A stretch of DNA of 64,000 nucleotides from assembly GCA_035560815.1 (NCBI GenBank), contig DATMYR010000008.1:1-64000 (forward strand), written 5' to 3'. Source of the stretch: UBA5314 sp035560815 (GTDB lineage Bacteria; Bacillota; Syntrophomonadia; Syntrophomonadales; Syntrophomonadaceae). A model generated the notes under the pieces. It was not told the origin of the DNA. It worked only from the letters and a program-made list of their open reading frames with translations, and did no database searches. How positions within the stretch are numbered: the first letter of the stretch is position 1; each line of letters opens with the position of its first letter. The translations under genes and the position numbers were made by a program. Of this stretch, positions 50,020-60,666 are shown piece after piece.

Positions 50020-52212
50020 TCAAGGCGCTACTTTGAGGGTCTGCACCAGAGCAGCAGCGGCTTCGGCTCTGGTAACCATATCTTGCGGATTGAAATTGGT
50101 TCCATCACCTCGCAAAATACCCAGCCCATTAGTCAGAGCCACATAAGCCAGAGAGCCCTCCGGAAGAGCATCCGCATCCGCATAAGGTACCTGGAAGATC
50201 CCAACTGCGTAGGCAGCCCGCTCCAAATTCAAATAGCGAATCATCAGTTTGGCCAGGGCAACCCTGGAAACCTGGGCATCAGCTTCAACATCTTCTTTAA
50301 TCCACCCCCGGGAACGGGCCTGGTTTAAGATTTCGTCAGCTGGCATTTTGGCTATTTCTGAGTTGTTGTCCTGAACCTGTAACATGGCCCGTAAAAGAGC
50401 GCCGGTCGTAATCTTTTCATCAGGATGGAAAGATTGGCCGTATTCCCCAAACAGCCCGGCCTGACCCAGGATGGTGATTTCATTGGATGCAAAGCTATCC
50501 TGAATATCATTGAATCGCAGGGCATGCTGCAGACTCGCCGGTTTTCCTGTTCCATCCAGCAATTGACCATTTTTTGCGTCGATCATGTTGTAATAAGAGA
50601 CGTTTTTCTGGTCATAGATGGGCTGATAAACCAATTTTACCGCTCCCGGACCGTTGGGGCCATACTCCTGATAAAGGGCCATGGTCAGGGGCTGGGCTTG
50701 TAGAAAGGCGTCAACGGCCTGCTGCTTGTTAAGGCTGTTACCAGGAGAGGGAAAATCATAATTTCCCCAGTATAAATTAAAATTACTTATGCGTTTATTA
50801 ACCGTATCAACAGTAATACTTATATTGTTGCTGGGAAAAGGTATGCCCTGGACCATGCGCCGGTAGCTGAAAAACTGAGTACTCTGTTGGTCGGCCATTT
50901 TTCTTATCCAGGGAGCCTGCTGATTGTCATTAAGTTGAACTTGCTCGAAACGTTGGGGCTGTACCTTTTTTATAAACGCATCAGCCAGAGCTTGCGCAGC
51001 CTGGCGATCGATGGCCCCGGTACCGGAAGCAGTTTGATCAGACCCATCGTAGTATCCATAACTGAGAAGTTCGCCGTTGTCAGCATTGACCTGGGCATTC
51101 ATCGATTTACCTATGTTCTTGGAATCTTGAGCAGACCACCCCAGGTCCCAAATGTGGGTGGCAATAAAATCACTCCTGGACATCAGGCTGGCTTGCTGCA
51201 GGGAAAGACCAGTGGGGATCTCCACCACTTTTTTAACTGCCTGGATCGCTTCTTCCTGACTGATTAGTTTCGTGCTTTTCTCAATCTCACTAACTTCTTC
51301 CGGACTGAGAGGCGTACTTGAATTGGAAGCTGCTTTTTGGCCCTGGTTGGTGGTTAGGCTCATTTCCCCTCCACCTCCCCCCAACCCGTCATAGCGTCCG
51401 TAATTGTCATTTACGGGCAGCGGCTTCCCAGTCAATGCATCGATAATACCGCCTGATGAATGGTTTAGCTGGTAAACCAGGATCACCTCAGGTTTTTGAC
51501 CAGACGATAAAGGCCTGATCCTGGAAGGCTGAAAGTACATAAGTTCCAGCATCCCGGCATCATTAAATGCCTGCCGGGCTTGTTCCATACTGATAGCCCC
51601 CGCAGTGGAAGGCAACACACTCGCTGTAAACTGCAGTGAGTAGTTGGATACCGAACCATTATCTCCACGGATTGTAATGTAAGCTCCATTGCTGGGAAAT
51701 GGCACTCCTTGATACACACGCTGCCAGTGGAAGTTGTAGCTAGCCGGACCATAGCTGCTCAGGGGTAAAAGCGGGTCAGCATCCTGGACTAACTGCAGCT
51801 CGGATAAATGCCGGGAAGCCAAACGCTGCAACAATTCGCTGGCTTTCTGCTGAGCTTCGGCTTGAGATATCCTGGGAATCTGCATCGTAGAACCTGTCAT
51901 CGGCTCATTTTTCCAGATACTCATGCTCTGAATTTCTCCGGTCTGAGCATTAACCTGCGCACTGAAATTTCCCACCGGTTCCTTACTTGAATTCCAATCC
52001 AGGTTCCATGTGGGTTGACCGTTATTACTTGTGTAACCAGAACGAAATTCACTGAACTCAGCAGGGATTACGAAAGCATCTTTCACAGAGCGAATGGCCT
52101 GCTCCAGTGAGACAGACGGGTTATCATCAGCCAGCACGGGACTCGAAAATCCGGCCATCAGCAATATTCCCAGCAAGAACAATGTCCCGGCCAGCCAGGA
52201 TTTTGGTTTCAT
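50020..52212 (-). CDS. YcdB/YcdC-domain protein with C-terminal SLH domains
   Basis: 730 residues with GGAAGGAG upstream. Signal peptide to PVLA. Two YcdB/YcdC units (about 30-260 and 300-530) with PepSY-like strands, for example QVNAQTGEIQSMSIW, FQRVYQGVPFPSN-like YQGVPFPSNGAYITI and MVQGIPFPSNNISITV. Three SLH domains end the protein (DIQDSFASNEITILGQAGLF; then one near GWIKEDVEAD; NGLGILRGDGTNFNPQDMVT). It is wall-anchored through SLH. YcdB domains are of unknown function; PepSY-like modules often act as protease propeptides or inhibitors. Divergent from a paralogue at 52623. Confidence 0.88.
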   Translation of the reverse strand: MKPKSWLAGTLFLLGILLMAGFSSPVLADDNPSVSLEQAIRSVKDAFVIPAEFSEFRSGYTSNNGQPTWNLDWNSSKEPVGNFSAQVNAQTGEIQSMSIWKNEPMTGSTMQIPRISQAEAQQKASELLQRLASRHLSELQLVQDADPLLPLSSYGPASYNFHWQRVYQGVPFPSNGAYITIRGDNGSVSNYSLQFTASVLPSTAGAISMEQARQAFNDAGMLELMYFQPSRIRPLSSGQKPEVILVYQLNHSSGGIIDALTGKPLPVNDNYGRYDGLGGGGGEMSLTTNQGQKAASNSSTPLSPEEVSEIEKSTKLISQEEAIQAVKKVVEIPTGLSLQQASLMSRSDFIATHIWDLGWSAQDSKNIGKSMNAQVNADNGELLSYGYYDGSDQTASGTGAIDRQAAQALADAFIKKVQPQRFEQVQLNDNQQAPWIRKMADQQSTQFFSYRRMVQGIPFPSNNISITVDTVNKRISNFNLYWGNYDFPSPGNSLNKQQAVDAFLQAQPLTMALYQEYGPNGPGAVKLVYQPIYDQKNVSYYNMIDAKNGQLLDGTGKPASLQHALRFNDIQDSFASNEITILGQAGLFGEYGQSFHPDEKITTGALLRAMLQVQDNNSEIAKMPADEILNQARSRGWIKEDVEADAQVSRVALAKLMIRYLNLERAAYAVGIFQVPYADADALPEGSLAYVALTNGLGILRGDGTNFNPQDMVTRAEAAAALVQTLKVAP

Positions 52213-52622
52213 GTCTCTGTCAGCTCCTTCCTTATAAGTTTGACATGATCATTTGGGGTATGCCATCTCACTCCTTTCTCCCCGTTGAGAATAGGTATTC
52301 ATTATGAAGCGCATTATTACATAAGCGATAGTAATATCTGTATATTCGACCATTATATAGTACGATCCTGACATTTGTAAACTTTCACCCGGGTTGAGAA
52401 AAGAGATAGAAATTGCATCTTCGTTAAGAAAGTACTGAGAGGACATCCGCCTTGCACGACCGCAAACCGCCGAATATTTTATGGAAATATATTAATTTTG
52501 TAGAAAATTAGGAAGGAAAACCCATAATAGATATGGAAATATATCCGATAATTCAACATCGGCACGACAATACCCCGATGTAGCTAAGTATGAATTTCAC
52601 AGAAAAACAGGAGGAAATTAGG
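52213..52622. other. Divergent intergenic region, 410 bp
   Basis: Promoter region of the two YcdB-type genes. A 13-bp segment TATGGAAATATAT occurs twice (52480-52492 and 52532-52544) on the right side, 52 bp apart, and could be a shared site. An ATCGG/CCGAT hairpin lies near 52557. No gene seen. Confidence 0.4.
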
Positions 52623-54866
52623 ATGAAAAAGCTATTGAAGACCCTGTTGTTGGCGATTTTATTGATCTTACCCCTATCAGCCCTGGCCGAAGCGACGGAC
52701 ACCAACACTGACGCGCAAATAGCAGCTCAAACAGCACCGCAGAGAGAAAACACGATTGACGAGAAGCATGCCCGGGAAGCTCTGCAATCCTACCTGCCGG
52801 GCATTGAAGCAGTAGGGAGACTGACCGCCAGTCTGGATGACGAAATGGGAAGGGGATTCCTATCCTGGTCTTTCCAGGATGACGGACAATCCAATTTTCC
52901 CTATGGCAATATATTCAGGGCTCAAATTGATGCTCATACTGGTGAGTTACTTTCATTTTCATACCACCCGCCCCTCTCCCTTTACAAAGGACGAGAGGTT
53001 ACACTGACCAGGGATCAGGCTTACCAGATTGCCCTCAACTATCTCAACAAGATGCAAGAAAGCCGGATGGATGAACTGGAATATCAAACACCTGCATCAC
53101 CATTGGCAATGATGCAGCTCTTTTCCACTGACTATACATTTACCTGGAACCGAAAGGCCAATGGCATCAAAGTTGATGGAGACGGGGTGAACATCGGCGT
53201 CAATGCCTATAGCTCCCAAATTGACGAGTACCAGTACACCTGGCATAACGCTTCTTTTCCGTCTACTCAGGGAATAAAATCAGCGGAAGCTATGCAGAAG
53301 GAGATCATTCAACGTCTGGGTATATACCTGGGCTATGCATCCGAACAGGAGAAATCCGGCATCTTTTCTGGGAACGGGAAAGTGTATCCCATTTACCGTC
53401 TTAACAGCCAATGGCCTATGGTGGATGCCTATAGCGGTCAGTTCCTTGATCTTCAAGGAAAAGCCATCAGTGATGAGCAGGCCCGCTTCCTGGATAAAAC
53501 CCTCTTGCCTGTAACCCCTACTGAAGCGGCTGGGGCCGAAAATACCTGTAATTCCACACCCAATCCAGAATCCCTCCAGCAAACAGCCAAGAAATATATG
53601 CAGATGCTGGGCTATTCCGGAGAGGTCCGTCGTTCGGGAGGCGGATCAAGCGGAGGCTTGGACGGGAATATGCAGAAATTTTTGAGCTACTGCCCTACCG
53701 AGGGAAATTCCCCCCTGCAGGTTGAAATAGATGCTAACAGCGGTCAATTCGTTGGGTTCTCCCGTAATTGGCATCTTAGGTCGTCCGGAGAAGCGCCAGC
53801 TGGAGCTCCGGCTATTGATTATCATAAAGCCACGAAGGTTGCCCTGGATGCTGTTGCCCGCTTTAATCCGGAACTCAAAGATCAACTGCTGGCTACCAAT
53901 GCTTCCGCCCTTTATTACGGTCAAGGCATGTATCAAATATTTGTGTCTCGACTGATTTCCGGCCTGCCTTACAACCAGCAAGGAGTGAATATCACCATCG
54001 ATCAGACCAGTGGAGAAATTCTAAATTATCACCTCGATTGGTCACCGGTGCAAAACACGCCTCTCCCATCGTTGATCACCGAAGATTCCGCCTTGCAAGC
54101 TCTGGATTCAGCTCCCCTGTTGAATCCCTCCTACACCTATTTGCTCAAGGAATCAGGGATGCCGAGTGGCTCACCGCACCTGGTTTATCGCTTCGAGGAC
54201 CTCCTGGGTATCGATGCCGTCAGCGGAGAACTGCAATACAGTCCCTATGCCCATAAAAACAAAACCGCATCCCCATCTACCCCCTCCCCCGGTTCGCCTT
54301 CTCTGGAACTATTATTGCAAAATGGCCTGGTCATGCCTGATACCGCGGGCCTCAACAGCCCCGTAGACCGGCGCACTGTTCTTGAGGCTTTGCTGGCTGC
54401 CGCCAACTCTCAGATTGTTTACAATGACTCCTCCCAGGTTGACCTCGGCACTCTGCAATCAAATTTAAATCAGAAAGATTTGAATTTATTAAAAAAGGCC
54501 GTTTCCATAGGAATCCTGGACAAAACAACAAAGATCGGCCTCGATCATTCCATCAGCCGCCAGGACGCTGCTGTGTGGGCGGTCAAACTGCTGGGCTACC
54601 AGGACGTGGCGGAAATGACAACCCGGGTGGAGCTCAGTTTTGAAGACCAGGACCAGATCACTGCTCCGGAGCAGAACTATGTAGGCTTAGCCTACGGCCT
54701 GGGTCTATTGAAAGAGCACCAACCGGGATACCTGAGCCCTGATCAGGAGCTAACCTGGGAGGACCTGGGGATCATGGTTTCCCACTTGGTTCCTCTGACC
54801 GGTCAGCGTAGCGCTCCGTTTGCCGGGGATTATCCTTTATATCTTAGCGGAATAACCAGCCGTTAG
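52623..54866 (+). CDS. YcdB/YcdC-domain protein with diverged SLH region
   Basis: 747 residues from ATG 52623, with AGGAGG 9 nt upstream. Signal peptide to SALA. YcdB/YcdC units at about 35-270 and 310-520 (QIDAHTGELLSFSYHPPLSL; RLISGLPYNQQGVNITIDQT). The C-terminal 180 residues are weak SLH-like repeats (KKAVSIGILDKTTKIGLDHS; GLAYGLGLLKEHQPGYLSPD). It is a paralogue of the protein at 50020, on the other side of a shared promoter region. The wall-binding residues look diverged, so anchoring is less certain. Confidence 0.85.
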   Translation: MKKLLKTLLLAILLILPLSALAEATDTNTDAQIAAQTAPQRENTIDEKHAREALQSYLPGIEAVGRLTASLDDEMGRGFLSWSFQDDGQSNFPYGNIFRAQIDAHTGELLSFSYHPPLSLYKGREVTLTRDQAYQIALNYLNKMQESRMDELEYQTPASPLAMMQLFSTDYTFTWNRKANGIKVDGDGVNIGVNAYSSQIDEYQYTWHNASFPSTQGIKSAEAMQKEIIQRLGIYLGYASEQEKSGIFSGNGKVYPIYRLNSQWPMVDAYSGQFLDLQGKAISDEQARFLDKTLLPVTPTEAAGAENTCNSTPNPESLQQTAKKYMQMLGYSGEVRRSGGGSSGGLDGNMQKFLSYCPTEGNSPLQVEIDANSGQFVGFSRNWHLRSSGEAPAGAPAIDYHKATKVALDAVARFNPELKDQLLATNASALYYGQGMYQIFVSRLISGLPYNQQGVNITIDQTSGEILNYHLDWSPVQNTPLPSLITEDSALQALDSAPLLNPSYTYLLKESGMPSGSPHLVYRFEDLLGIDAVSGELQYSPYAHKNKTASPSTPSPGSPSLELLLQNGLVMPDTAGLNSPVDRRTVLEALLAAANSQIVYNDSSQVDLGTLQSNLNQKDLNLLKKAVSIGILDKTTKIGLDHSISRQDAAVWAVKLLGYQDVAEMTTRVELSFEDQDQITAPEQNYVGLAYGLGLLKEHQPGYLSPDQELTWEDLGIMVSHLVPLTGQRSAPFAGDYPLYLSGITSR

Positions 54867-54976
54867 TCTGTCATCATTTATTTTTCATATGGATGTGTGC
54901 TTGCGGCCATCCTACAGGCGCTAGAGTGAGGACTAAATCCAAAAAAGGTTGGATGAAGCGATAGGGGGGATTTTGG

Positions 54977-57900
54977 ATGGATATTCAGGTTAAAAGCGAG
55001 TTATCGGAATCGGAGTCCTTAATAAAAATCAATGTTGAACTGCACCGTACCGCTGTCAAGGTTAGAGAGACGCAAATGGGGTCGGTTGTGCAAATGGAGG
55101 ACTGGCCGTTATCAGGTCTTGTTTCCGGACCGGGTTTGCCTGCCAAAACCCTGTTTGTGGCTCTGCCTCTAAATACCCAGGCCTCCGGATTACACGTTGA
55201 GCTGCTGGAAAAGATCAATATCACGCAAAAGCCGGCTATTATGGCTCCTCGTCCTCCCTATTCCAGTGATGTAAGAGTCAGACCAGTCATTTCACCCAAG
55301 CCCAGCCTGTATCGAAGCCAGAAAAAGAATGCGCCTCCTCCGGCCCGGCTGCTAGAGACCCGCTGGATGGGCGATATTCCTATCGCTGTTATCGAAATCA
55401 GTCCTTTTTCTTTTGACCGAAAGCATTCCCTGCGGATGGCAGCCAAACTAGAAATCATCATAAATCTCGAATCCTGTGCAAGACAAAGAGCCCGGCAGCA
55501 AGAAGTCTTTGCTGCTCAATCAATTAGAAATATTCAGTTGGCTCATTCGCTGGTAATCAATCCAGAAGATATTGGAACTTCGCTGCACCACTTTCCACTT
55601 CCCCCCGATCCGGTTGATTATCTAATCATAACCGATAATCTGAAATGGGACGCAAGCCATAAAACGCCAATCGGACCGGGCAGCGGCGATTTGGCAGCTG
55701 CTTTTACCACTTTAAGTGATTGGAGAAGGCAGGTGGGATTATTGTCTCGCCTTGTAACCGTCAGTGATATTGTCACCAAGGTTTACGGAGATTTCTCCAC
55801 TGGATCCCGCGATCTGCAAAATATTATTCGACGGTTTTTAATCTGGGCGCATACTACCTGGGGGGTTGTTTATGTGCTGATGGGCGGTGACCAGTCCATC
55901 GTCCCCATCCGCACTGTGCAAAACGGATGGTGGACTCCGGCGCTGCCGACCGACTTCTATTATGCTAACTTGAGTGAAAGTAATGACTGGCTGGAAAATC
56001 AGACCCTTGACGGACAGGAAGTTGATTTAAATATTGACCTTTCCATTGGTCGTGCTCCGGTGGCCAGCGCCAGTCAGGCCGAAATTTTCGTCAATAAGGT
56101 GATCACTTATGAACAGCTGCGCCAGCCAAATGGAACCGCAGTATCCTCCGACTGGCTGCACAAAGTCCTCTTTGTAGCCACATCCTGGAACATGTCGGAT
56201 CATGCCACCGATATTCTCCCGCTAGGATCCTACCCTCCGGGCGACAATCATTACTATCATGATGATGATAGTCTATTCGCCTTGATCAAACTCGTCGATC
56301 AATTAGTGATATTGCCGGAAACCAACAGCGACAATATCACCAATAACCAGCCCGACGAAAACCGATTCTGCCACGCTCCGGGAAAACCTTATATCAAGCT
56401 TCACTCACAACTGACCTATAAAGATATTGGCAGTATATGCGTCCAAACCAATACCGGCAGCCGGATAATTGCCAGGAATGCCAACGCTTCTAGCACCAAA
56501 CCCGGCTGGTGTTTCGATAACAATACCCTGAACTGGATATTGGTTTATGGCATCCCTGACGATCAAGCAGTCTTACGGTTTGTGGTTCAACTGAAGAAAG
56601 AATTTCGGGAGCCGCAGAACCTCCTGGCTAGTCTTGGCGATGGCGATTTCCGCCCCATTCCTTATAACCATCAGGCCATGACCAGTAAATTCGGATGGTT
56701 TTATGTCCTGGGAGCGGCTGAGAGCGAAAGGGATTTACTGCCCAGCAATCTCGATTCCATAGGGCTTCCGCTTCCCACTCTATGGATCGCTGTTTACGAT
56801 AATCCCGGTCTACTGAACCCATCCAAATTCATCTTCGACCCAACGGATGAGGAAGGATCAATGAGCGATCAAGAAGTCCTGCGCAAACAGCTTCAGGCGG
56901 GAATCCCAGAATGGGATTTAGTCTCCAGGTTGTATGATGACGTGGTCGACCTTCCCGCCATAGATCGTTCGGTTCCCGAAGTCCAGTACTATACACGGAG
57001 CAGATTACGGGATAAGTTAAATCAGGGGCAGCATATCGTCAGCTTATCCGGGCATGGGCTTCCGGAGGGATGCTGTGACGGCTTTGATACTGATATGGCA
57101 AGCAACTTGATCAATTTCTACCAGCACGGGATATTCTATGCCGATTCATGCTTGACCAACCGTTATACGGAAGACTCGGTGAGCAAACGTCTGGTGTTCA
57201 ACCCGTCAGGAGGCGCTGTTGCCTATGTGGGATACATGGACGAAATCGCTATCGGGCTGGGAAAGCAGGTGCAGCAGACTTTCTTCGGTTGTCTGACACC
57301 TTCCCACCTGTTCATAGAGGATGAAACCCTGAATAACCGTTTGGGTATCGCTTTTGACGCTGCGCGTTTAGCCCTGCAGCAGGACAGATCGCCTGTCTTT
57401 CACGACAACGAAAAAGGCATTCCTTATACGGTCATCATGATGAGCCTTTTAGGCGATCCGGCCTTAAAGGTGCATAGAATTCCCCCACCGGGGTTTGCCG
57501 CTTTTTACACCAATGAGTCGGTCCGCCTGGCCCGGTTGGGGGGCTACACGAACGCCCGCTACAATGACTCCAACCCGCTAACCCATTTGAACTGGGGCCG
57601 ACATCAATCCAACTCCGCCATTACCGCTGACCTCAAAGAGAAATTTCGCCAGCAGCATGACCGGCAGTTGAGTATGAGTGTCGATCAGTGCGCCGACTTC
57701 TTCGCGAATTCTGTGATGCGCTTCATCAATGCCGGAATCCGCTTCGTGAATTCCTTCCAGGAGCCAGATCAAAATTCGCTTGATTTCTACCACCACCAGG
57801 CCTGGGCCAAGAACAATCTGGACTATGCTGGAATCCGGCAGGGCACGGTCAGAGCTGAGCTGCTGCAGCGGGTTTCCGACTCCTGCAGCTTCGTTTTACA

Positions 57901-59716
57901 GGACCGGCGCTGGATGATGGTATTGGTTTATACCTTCGAATCAGTCATGCTGGGCGAAATCGGCGGCTTTACCGGAGCTTTCCAGGCGGATAACAGCATC
58001 GATCCCAACAGCTATAGAAAAATTACCGATTTTGCCTGGGCTCGGGAATATCTGATTAAGAAGTATGAATATCAACTCAACAACCTTCAAAGCCGGAGCG
58101 GGAGCTCAGAATTTCTAGCAGAAAACTTCTATGCTGATGTTTACCTGCGCTTGAATGCTTTTGGGGTTTTTGGTCAGGCAACCAGTATAAATCGCAATTA
58201 CTACTTCAACTATGCGAAAGGGGCTCGCATCCCTCAGCTCACGGACAATCTGGCCGCCCTGGTGCGCCGCTTATTTATTGAGCTCAACCTGCCCGAAGAT
58301 TTTTCTCCCCAGATGGAAACACGCTTCTCAGATCCGGCGGGAAGCGAGGTGATTACCAACCAATGGTCGGCTACTGCGGTTTTGGGGCATATCGCGTCTG
58401 GGACATTCAAGATATATAATCAGGGTGGTAGTGAAGTGAAGATCGACTCGTGGCAGTTCACGGATGATTTTACCTCTCACAATACGCAATTCAGTATCTC
58501 GGATGACACTATTTATTTTGGGCATCCACTGGAAGCCCAAATCAGCTTTCAGACCACCCGGCCAGGAGACTGCACAGGCAGACTCATCCTGTCCACCTCA
58601 AACCGGGATGTGGGTTCAATCAGCATTGATCTCCGGGTGTATATTGCTTCTCCTCAGATTGAAGAATCTCCCGCAGCCATCGATTATGGGCGGGCTAGGG
58701 TTTATCCTGCAGGGTCCTGGGGGGTAGACGGTAGTGTAATGAATTGGGTATTTTTATACAACAGCGGCGATGCCGACGCCTATTGCCAGATTCGTTCTCA
58801 ACTGGAGAATGAAAATCCAACCGGTCAGTTTTGGCAGACCGAATCCTCTCTTATCACCAGACTGCTTCCTCGGTGTGTACATAGCTTTCCTGTCACCTAC
58901 GCCCCAACCTGCGTCGGCGAAGCCAGGGCCAGTTTGCTAATTGATTATTACCCGGCCGGGAGGTGGGACCTGGCCAAAATCGTGCGGGTTCAGCTTCAGG
59001 GAGAAGGGTTTATTCCGGCTGCCCAAATCGAATTGGATACGACTGATATGGACTACGGTCTCCAGGCAGTCAATCAGGAATACCACAAGACAATCACAAT
59101 CATGAATAAGGGAGATGACCAGCTGCTGGTCACCGGTCTGGACATTGTGTCACCGGGAGCCACGGATTTTATAGCCACCAATTTCTATTTTGCTCATGGC
59201 CCCGGGGTCAGACCCAGCATCCACTACTCTCCGGTGCCACTGAGCATAACACCGAATTCATCCCAGATGATCGATATTGTATTCTATCCAAACCGGAGTG
59301 GTTTAACCTACAGCGGCACTTTAAGCATTACCAGCAATGATCTGAAGAAGCTTGTAATAATCGTACCCCTGGCGGGAGTGACCGCCGGTCCACGCTGCTA
59401 CGTCCGCCAGGAGTATTTAAACTTCGGGATCCTGGGTTCCCAGGATGCTCCGGTTTGCAAAGATGTCATGATTCAAAGTCAAGGAACAACGGACTTGAAC
59501 ATCCTGGATATCCTGGTGGACCCACCCTGCGATGCCTTCACGATTCATAATACCCTGGCCCCCCTGCCGAAAATCATGCATCCCGGTCAATCAACAACTT
59601 TGCAGATTTCATTCCAATACATCAAACCAGGGCAATACAGCTCCTGGCTTAAAATTATCAGTGACGATCCTGATCACCCCACCGTCAAGGTCAGGGTCGT
59701 CGGCAGCTGTAAGTGA
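54977..59716 (+). CDS. Giant C25 (gingipain-type) cysteine peptidase with Ig-like C-terminal repeats
   Basis: 1579 residues, GGGGGGATTT site, in-frame TAG at 54962 fixes the start. Residues about 210-860 form a peptidase C25 domain: VDYLIITDNLKWDASH, WGVVYVLMGGDQSIVPIRTV, then the dyad His693 in VSLSGHGLPEGC and Cys725 in FYADSCLTNRYT, as in clan CD. Residues about 860-1110 are a helical region. The last 450 residues hold several ASH/'choice-of-anchor D' Ig-like repeats (DTTDMDYGLQAVNQEYHKTI; NKGDDQLLVTGL). No signal peptide is visible, which is odd for this class. Alone after the YcdB gene. Confidence 0.85.
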   Translation: MDIQVKSELSESESLIKINVELHRTAVKVRETQMGSVVQMEDWPLSGLVSGPGLPAKTLFVALPLNTQASGLHVELLEKINITQKPAIMAPRPPYSSDVRVRPVISPKPSLYRSQKKNAPPPARLLETRWMGDIPIAVIEISPFSFDRKHSLRMAAKLEIIINLESCARQRARQQEVFAAQSIRNIQLAHSLVINPEDIGTSLHHFPLPPDPVDYLIITDNLKWDASHKTPIGPGSGDLAAAFTTLSDWRRQVGLLSRLVTVSDIVTKVYGDFSTGSRDLQNIIRRFLIWAHTTWGVVYVLMGGDQSIVPIRTVQNGWWTPALPTDFYYANLSESNDWLENQTLDGQEVDLNIDLSIGRAPVASASQAEIFVNKVITYEQLRQPNGTAVSSDWLHKVLFVATSWNMSDHATDILPLGSYPPGDNHYYHDDDSLFALIKLVDQLVILPETNSDNITNNQPDENRFCHAPGKPYIKLHSQLTYKDIGSICVQTNTGSRIIARNANASSTKPGWCFDNNTLNWILVYGIPDDQAVLRFVVQLKKEFREPQNLLASLGDGDFRPIPYNHQAMTSKFGWFYVLGAAESERDLLPSNLDSIGLPLPTLWIAVYDNPGLLNPSKFIFDPTDEEGSMSDQEVLRKQLQAGIPEWDLVSRLYDDVVDLPAIDRSVPEVQYYTRSRLRDKLNQGQHIVSLSGHGLPEGCCDGFDTDMASNLINFYQHGIFYADSCLTNRYTEDSVSKRLVFNPSGGAVAYVGYMDEIAIGLGKQVQQTFFGCLTPSHLFIEDETLNNRLGIAFDAARLALQQDRSPVFHDNEKGIPYTVIMMSLLGDPALKVHRIPPPGFAAFYTNESVRLARLGGYTNARYNDSNPLTHLNWGRHQSNSAITADLKEKFRQQHDRQLSMSVDQCADFFANSVMRFINAGIRFVNSFQEPDQNSLDFYHHQAWAKNNLDYAGIRQGTVRAELLQRVSDSCSFVLQDRRWMMVLVYTFESVMLGEIGGFTGAFQADNSIDPNSYRKITDFAWAREYLIKKYEYQLNNLQSRSGSSEFLAENFYADVYLRLNAFGVFGQATSINRNYYFNYAKGARIPQLTDNLAALVRRLFIELNLPEDFSPQMETRFSDPAGSEVITNQWSATAVLGHIASGTFKIYNQGGSEVKIDSWQFTDDFTSHNTQFSISDDTIYFGHPLEAQISFQTTRPGDCTGRLILSTSNRDVGSISIDLRVYIASPQIEESPAAIDYGRARVYPAGSWGVDGSVMNWVFLYNSGDADAYCQIRSQLENENPTGQFWQTESSLITRLLPRCVHSFPVTYAPTCVGEARASLLIDYYPAGRWDLAKIVRVQLQGEGFIPAAQIELDTTDMDYGLQAVNQEYHKTITIMNKGDDQLLVTGLDIVSPGATDFIATNFYFAHGPGVRPSIHYSPVPLSITPNSSQMIDIVFYPNRSGLTYSGTLSITSNDLKKLVIIVPLAGVTAGPRCYVRQEYLNFGILGSQDAPVCKDVMIQSQGTTDLNILDILVDPPCDAFTIHNTLAPLPKIMHPGQSTTLQISFQYIKPGQYSSWLKIISDDPDHPTVKVRVVGSCK

Positions 59717-59782
59717 GCATTTTTCGCCCCGGGGATGTGTCGTGGTGGATTACTGTTCACAGGCAGTGCCCCATTATTCTAT

Positions 59783-60487
59783 TTATTCAGAGACCATGTG
59801 ATAATACATAGACTGCAGGCCAACTCTCCCCGGACCTGTAAAACGATTCGTAATAATATTCATGGAAGCCAGCAGCCCAGTAGAGAGTGATTGAATGTTT
59901 GTCTCCATTCTGACACCGGGATCTTTATAAAGCCAACCGCCAGGTTCCACATCGATCTGCTCGCCTGGCACCAGGTTCTTTTCAAACACATTCCCATATC
60001 CATGTAGCCATAAGATGCCATCCCCGGCCATGCACTGAAATTTATCCATGAAGAACCCTGTACCGCCGAAAATCATATTAGATACACCTTTGATTCGTTC
60101 AAATGTGTATTCAACATTATCCGTGGCCGCCAAAAACTGATGCTCCCGGACATGCAGTCCTTTCCCCTGATGGAGGTGGATACCAAATACGTGTCCGGCT
60201 CCATCCCGGCTAAATGCTATCTGACCAGGGCCTTCGGCTTGGGTAACGAAAACCTGCATACCTGCTATCATTCTTTTCAATGCACCTTTCATGGAACGAA
60301 TCCCAATTTTAATACTCGGATGTTTCCATAGTAGAATATGGTGCTCAAAAAATACCTTTTGCCCTTGCAACAATTCAATAGTTAAGGCCGGAACCAGTTC
60401 TCCATCTAAATGATAGGTCACCCCGCCAAAAGTTTCATCACTTGCAGTCGTTGCTAACAATCTAGGTCTTTCCATCATATTCATCAT
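59783..60487 (-). CDS. AIM24 family protein
   Basis: 234 residues; ATGs at 60487, 60484, 60478 and 60475 compete, and GAAGGA is best spaced for the later ones. AIM24/TIGR00266 pattern: SIKIGIRSMKGALKRMIAGM, GPGQIAFSRDGAGHVFGIHL, EHQFLAATDNVEYTFERIKG and GDGILWLHGYGNVFEKNLVP. The fold is a beta-rich tryptophan-RNA-binding-attenuator-like trimer. Bacterial function unknown. Single gene, convergent with the C25 peptidase gene. Confidence 0.87.
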   Translation of the reverse strand: MMNMMERPRLLATTASDETFGGVTYHLDGELVPALTIELLQGQKVFFEHHILLWKHPSIKIGIRSMKGALKRMIAGMQVFVTQAEGPGQIAFSRDGAGHVFGIHLHQGKGLHVREHQFLAATDNVEYTFERIKGVSNMIFGGTGFFMDKFQCMAGDGILWLHGYGNVFEKNLVPGEQIDVEPGGWLYKDPGVRMETNIQSLSTGLLASMNIITNRFTGPGRVGLQSMYYHMVSE

Positions 60488-60666
60488 TCCTTCACATCAG
60501 ATCCTAATAACGGGGCATTTCGGTACTTCTTTCTGGCCGTTTAGCTTTCTATATTGTACCATATTGCGGTTTTACTTCCAGACAGTGTAGGTGCCGTAGA
60601 TATGCGATACGTTATTCATTTATTCCCCAAAATGTAATCCAGTCAGGATCGTTATATATACGATTT

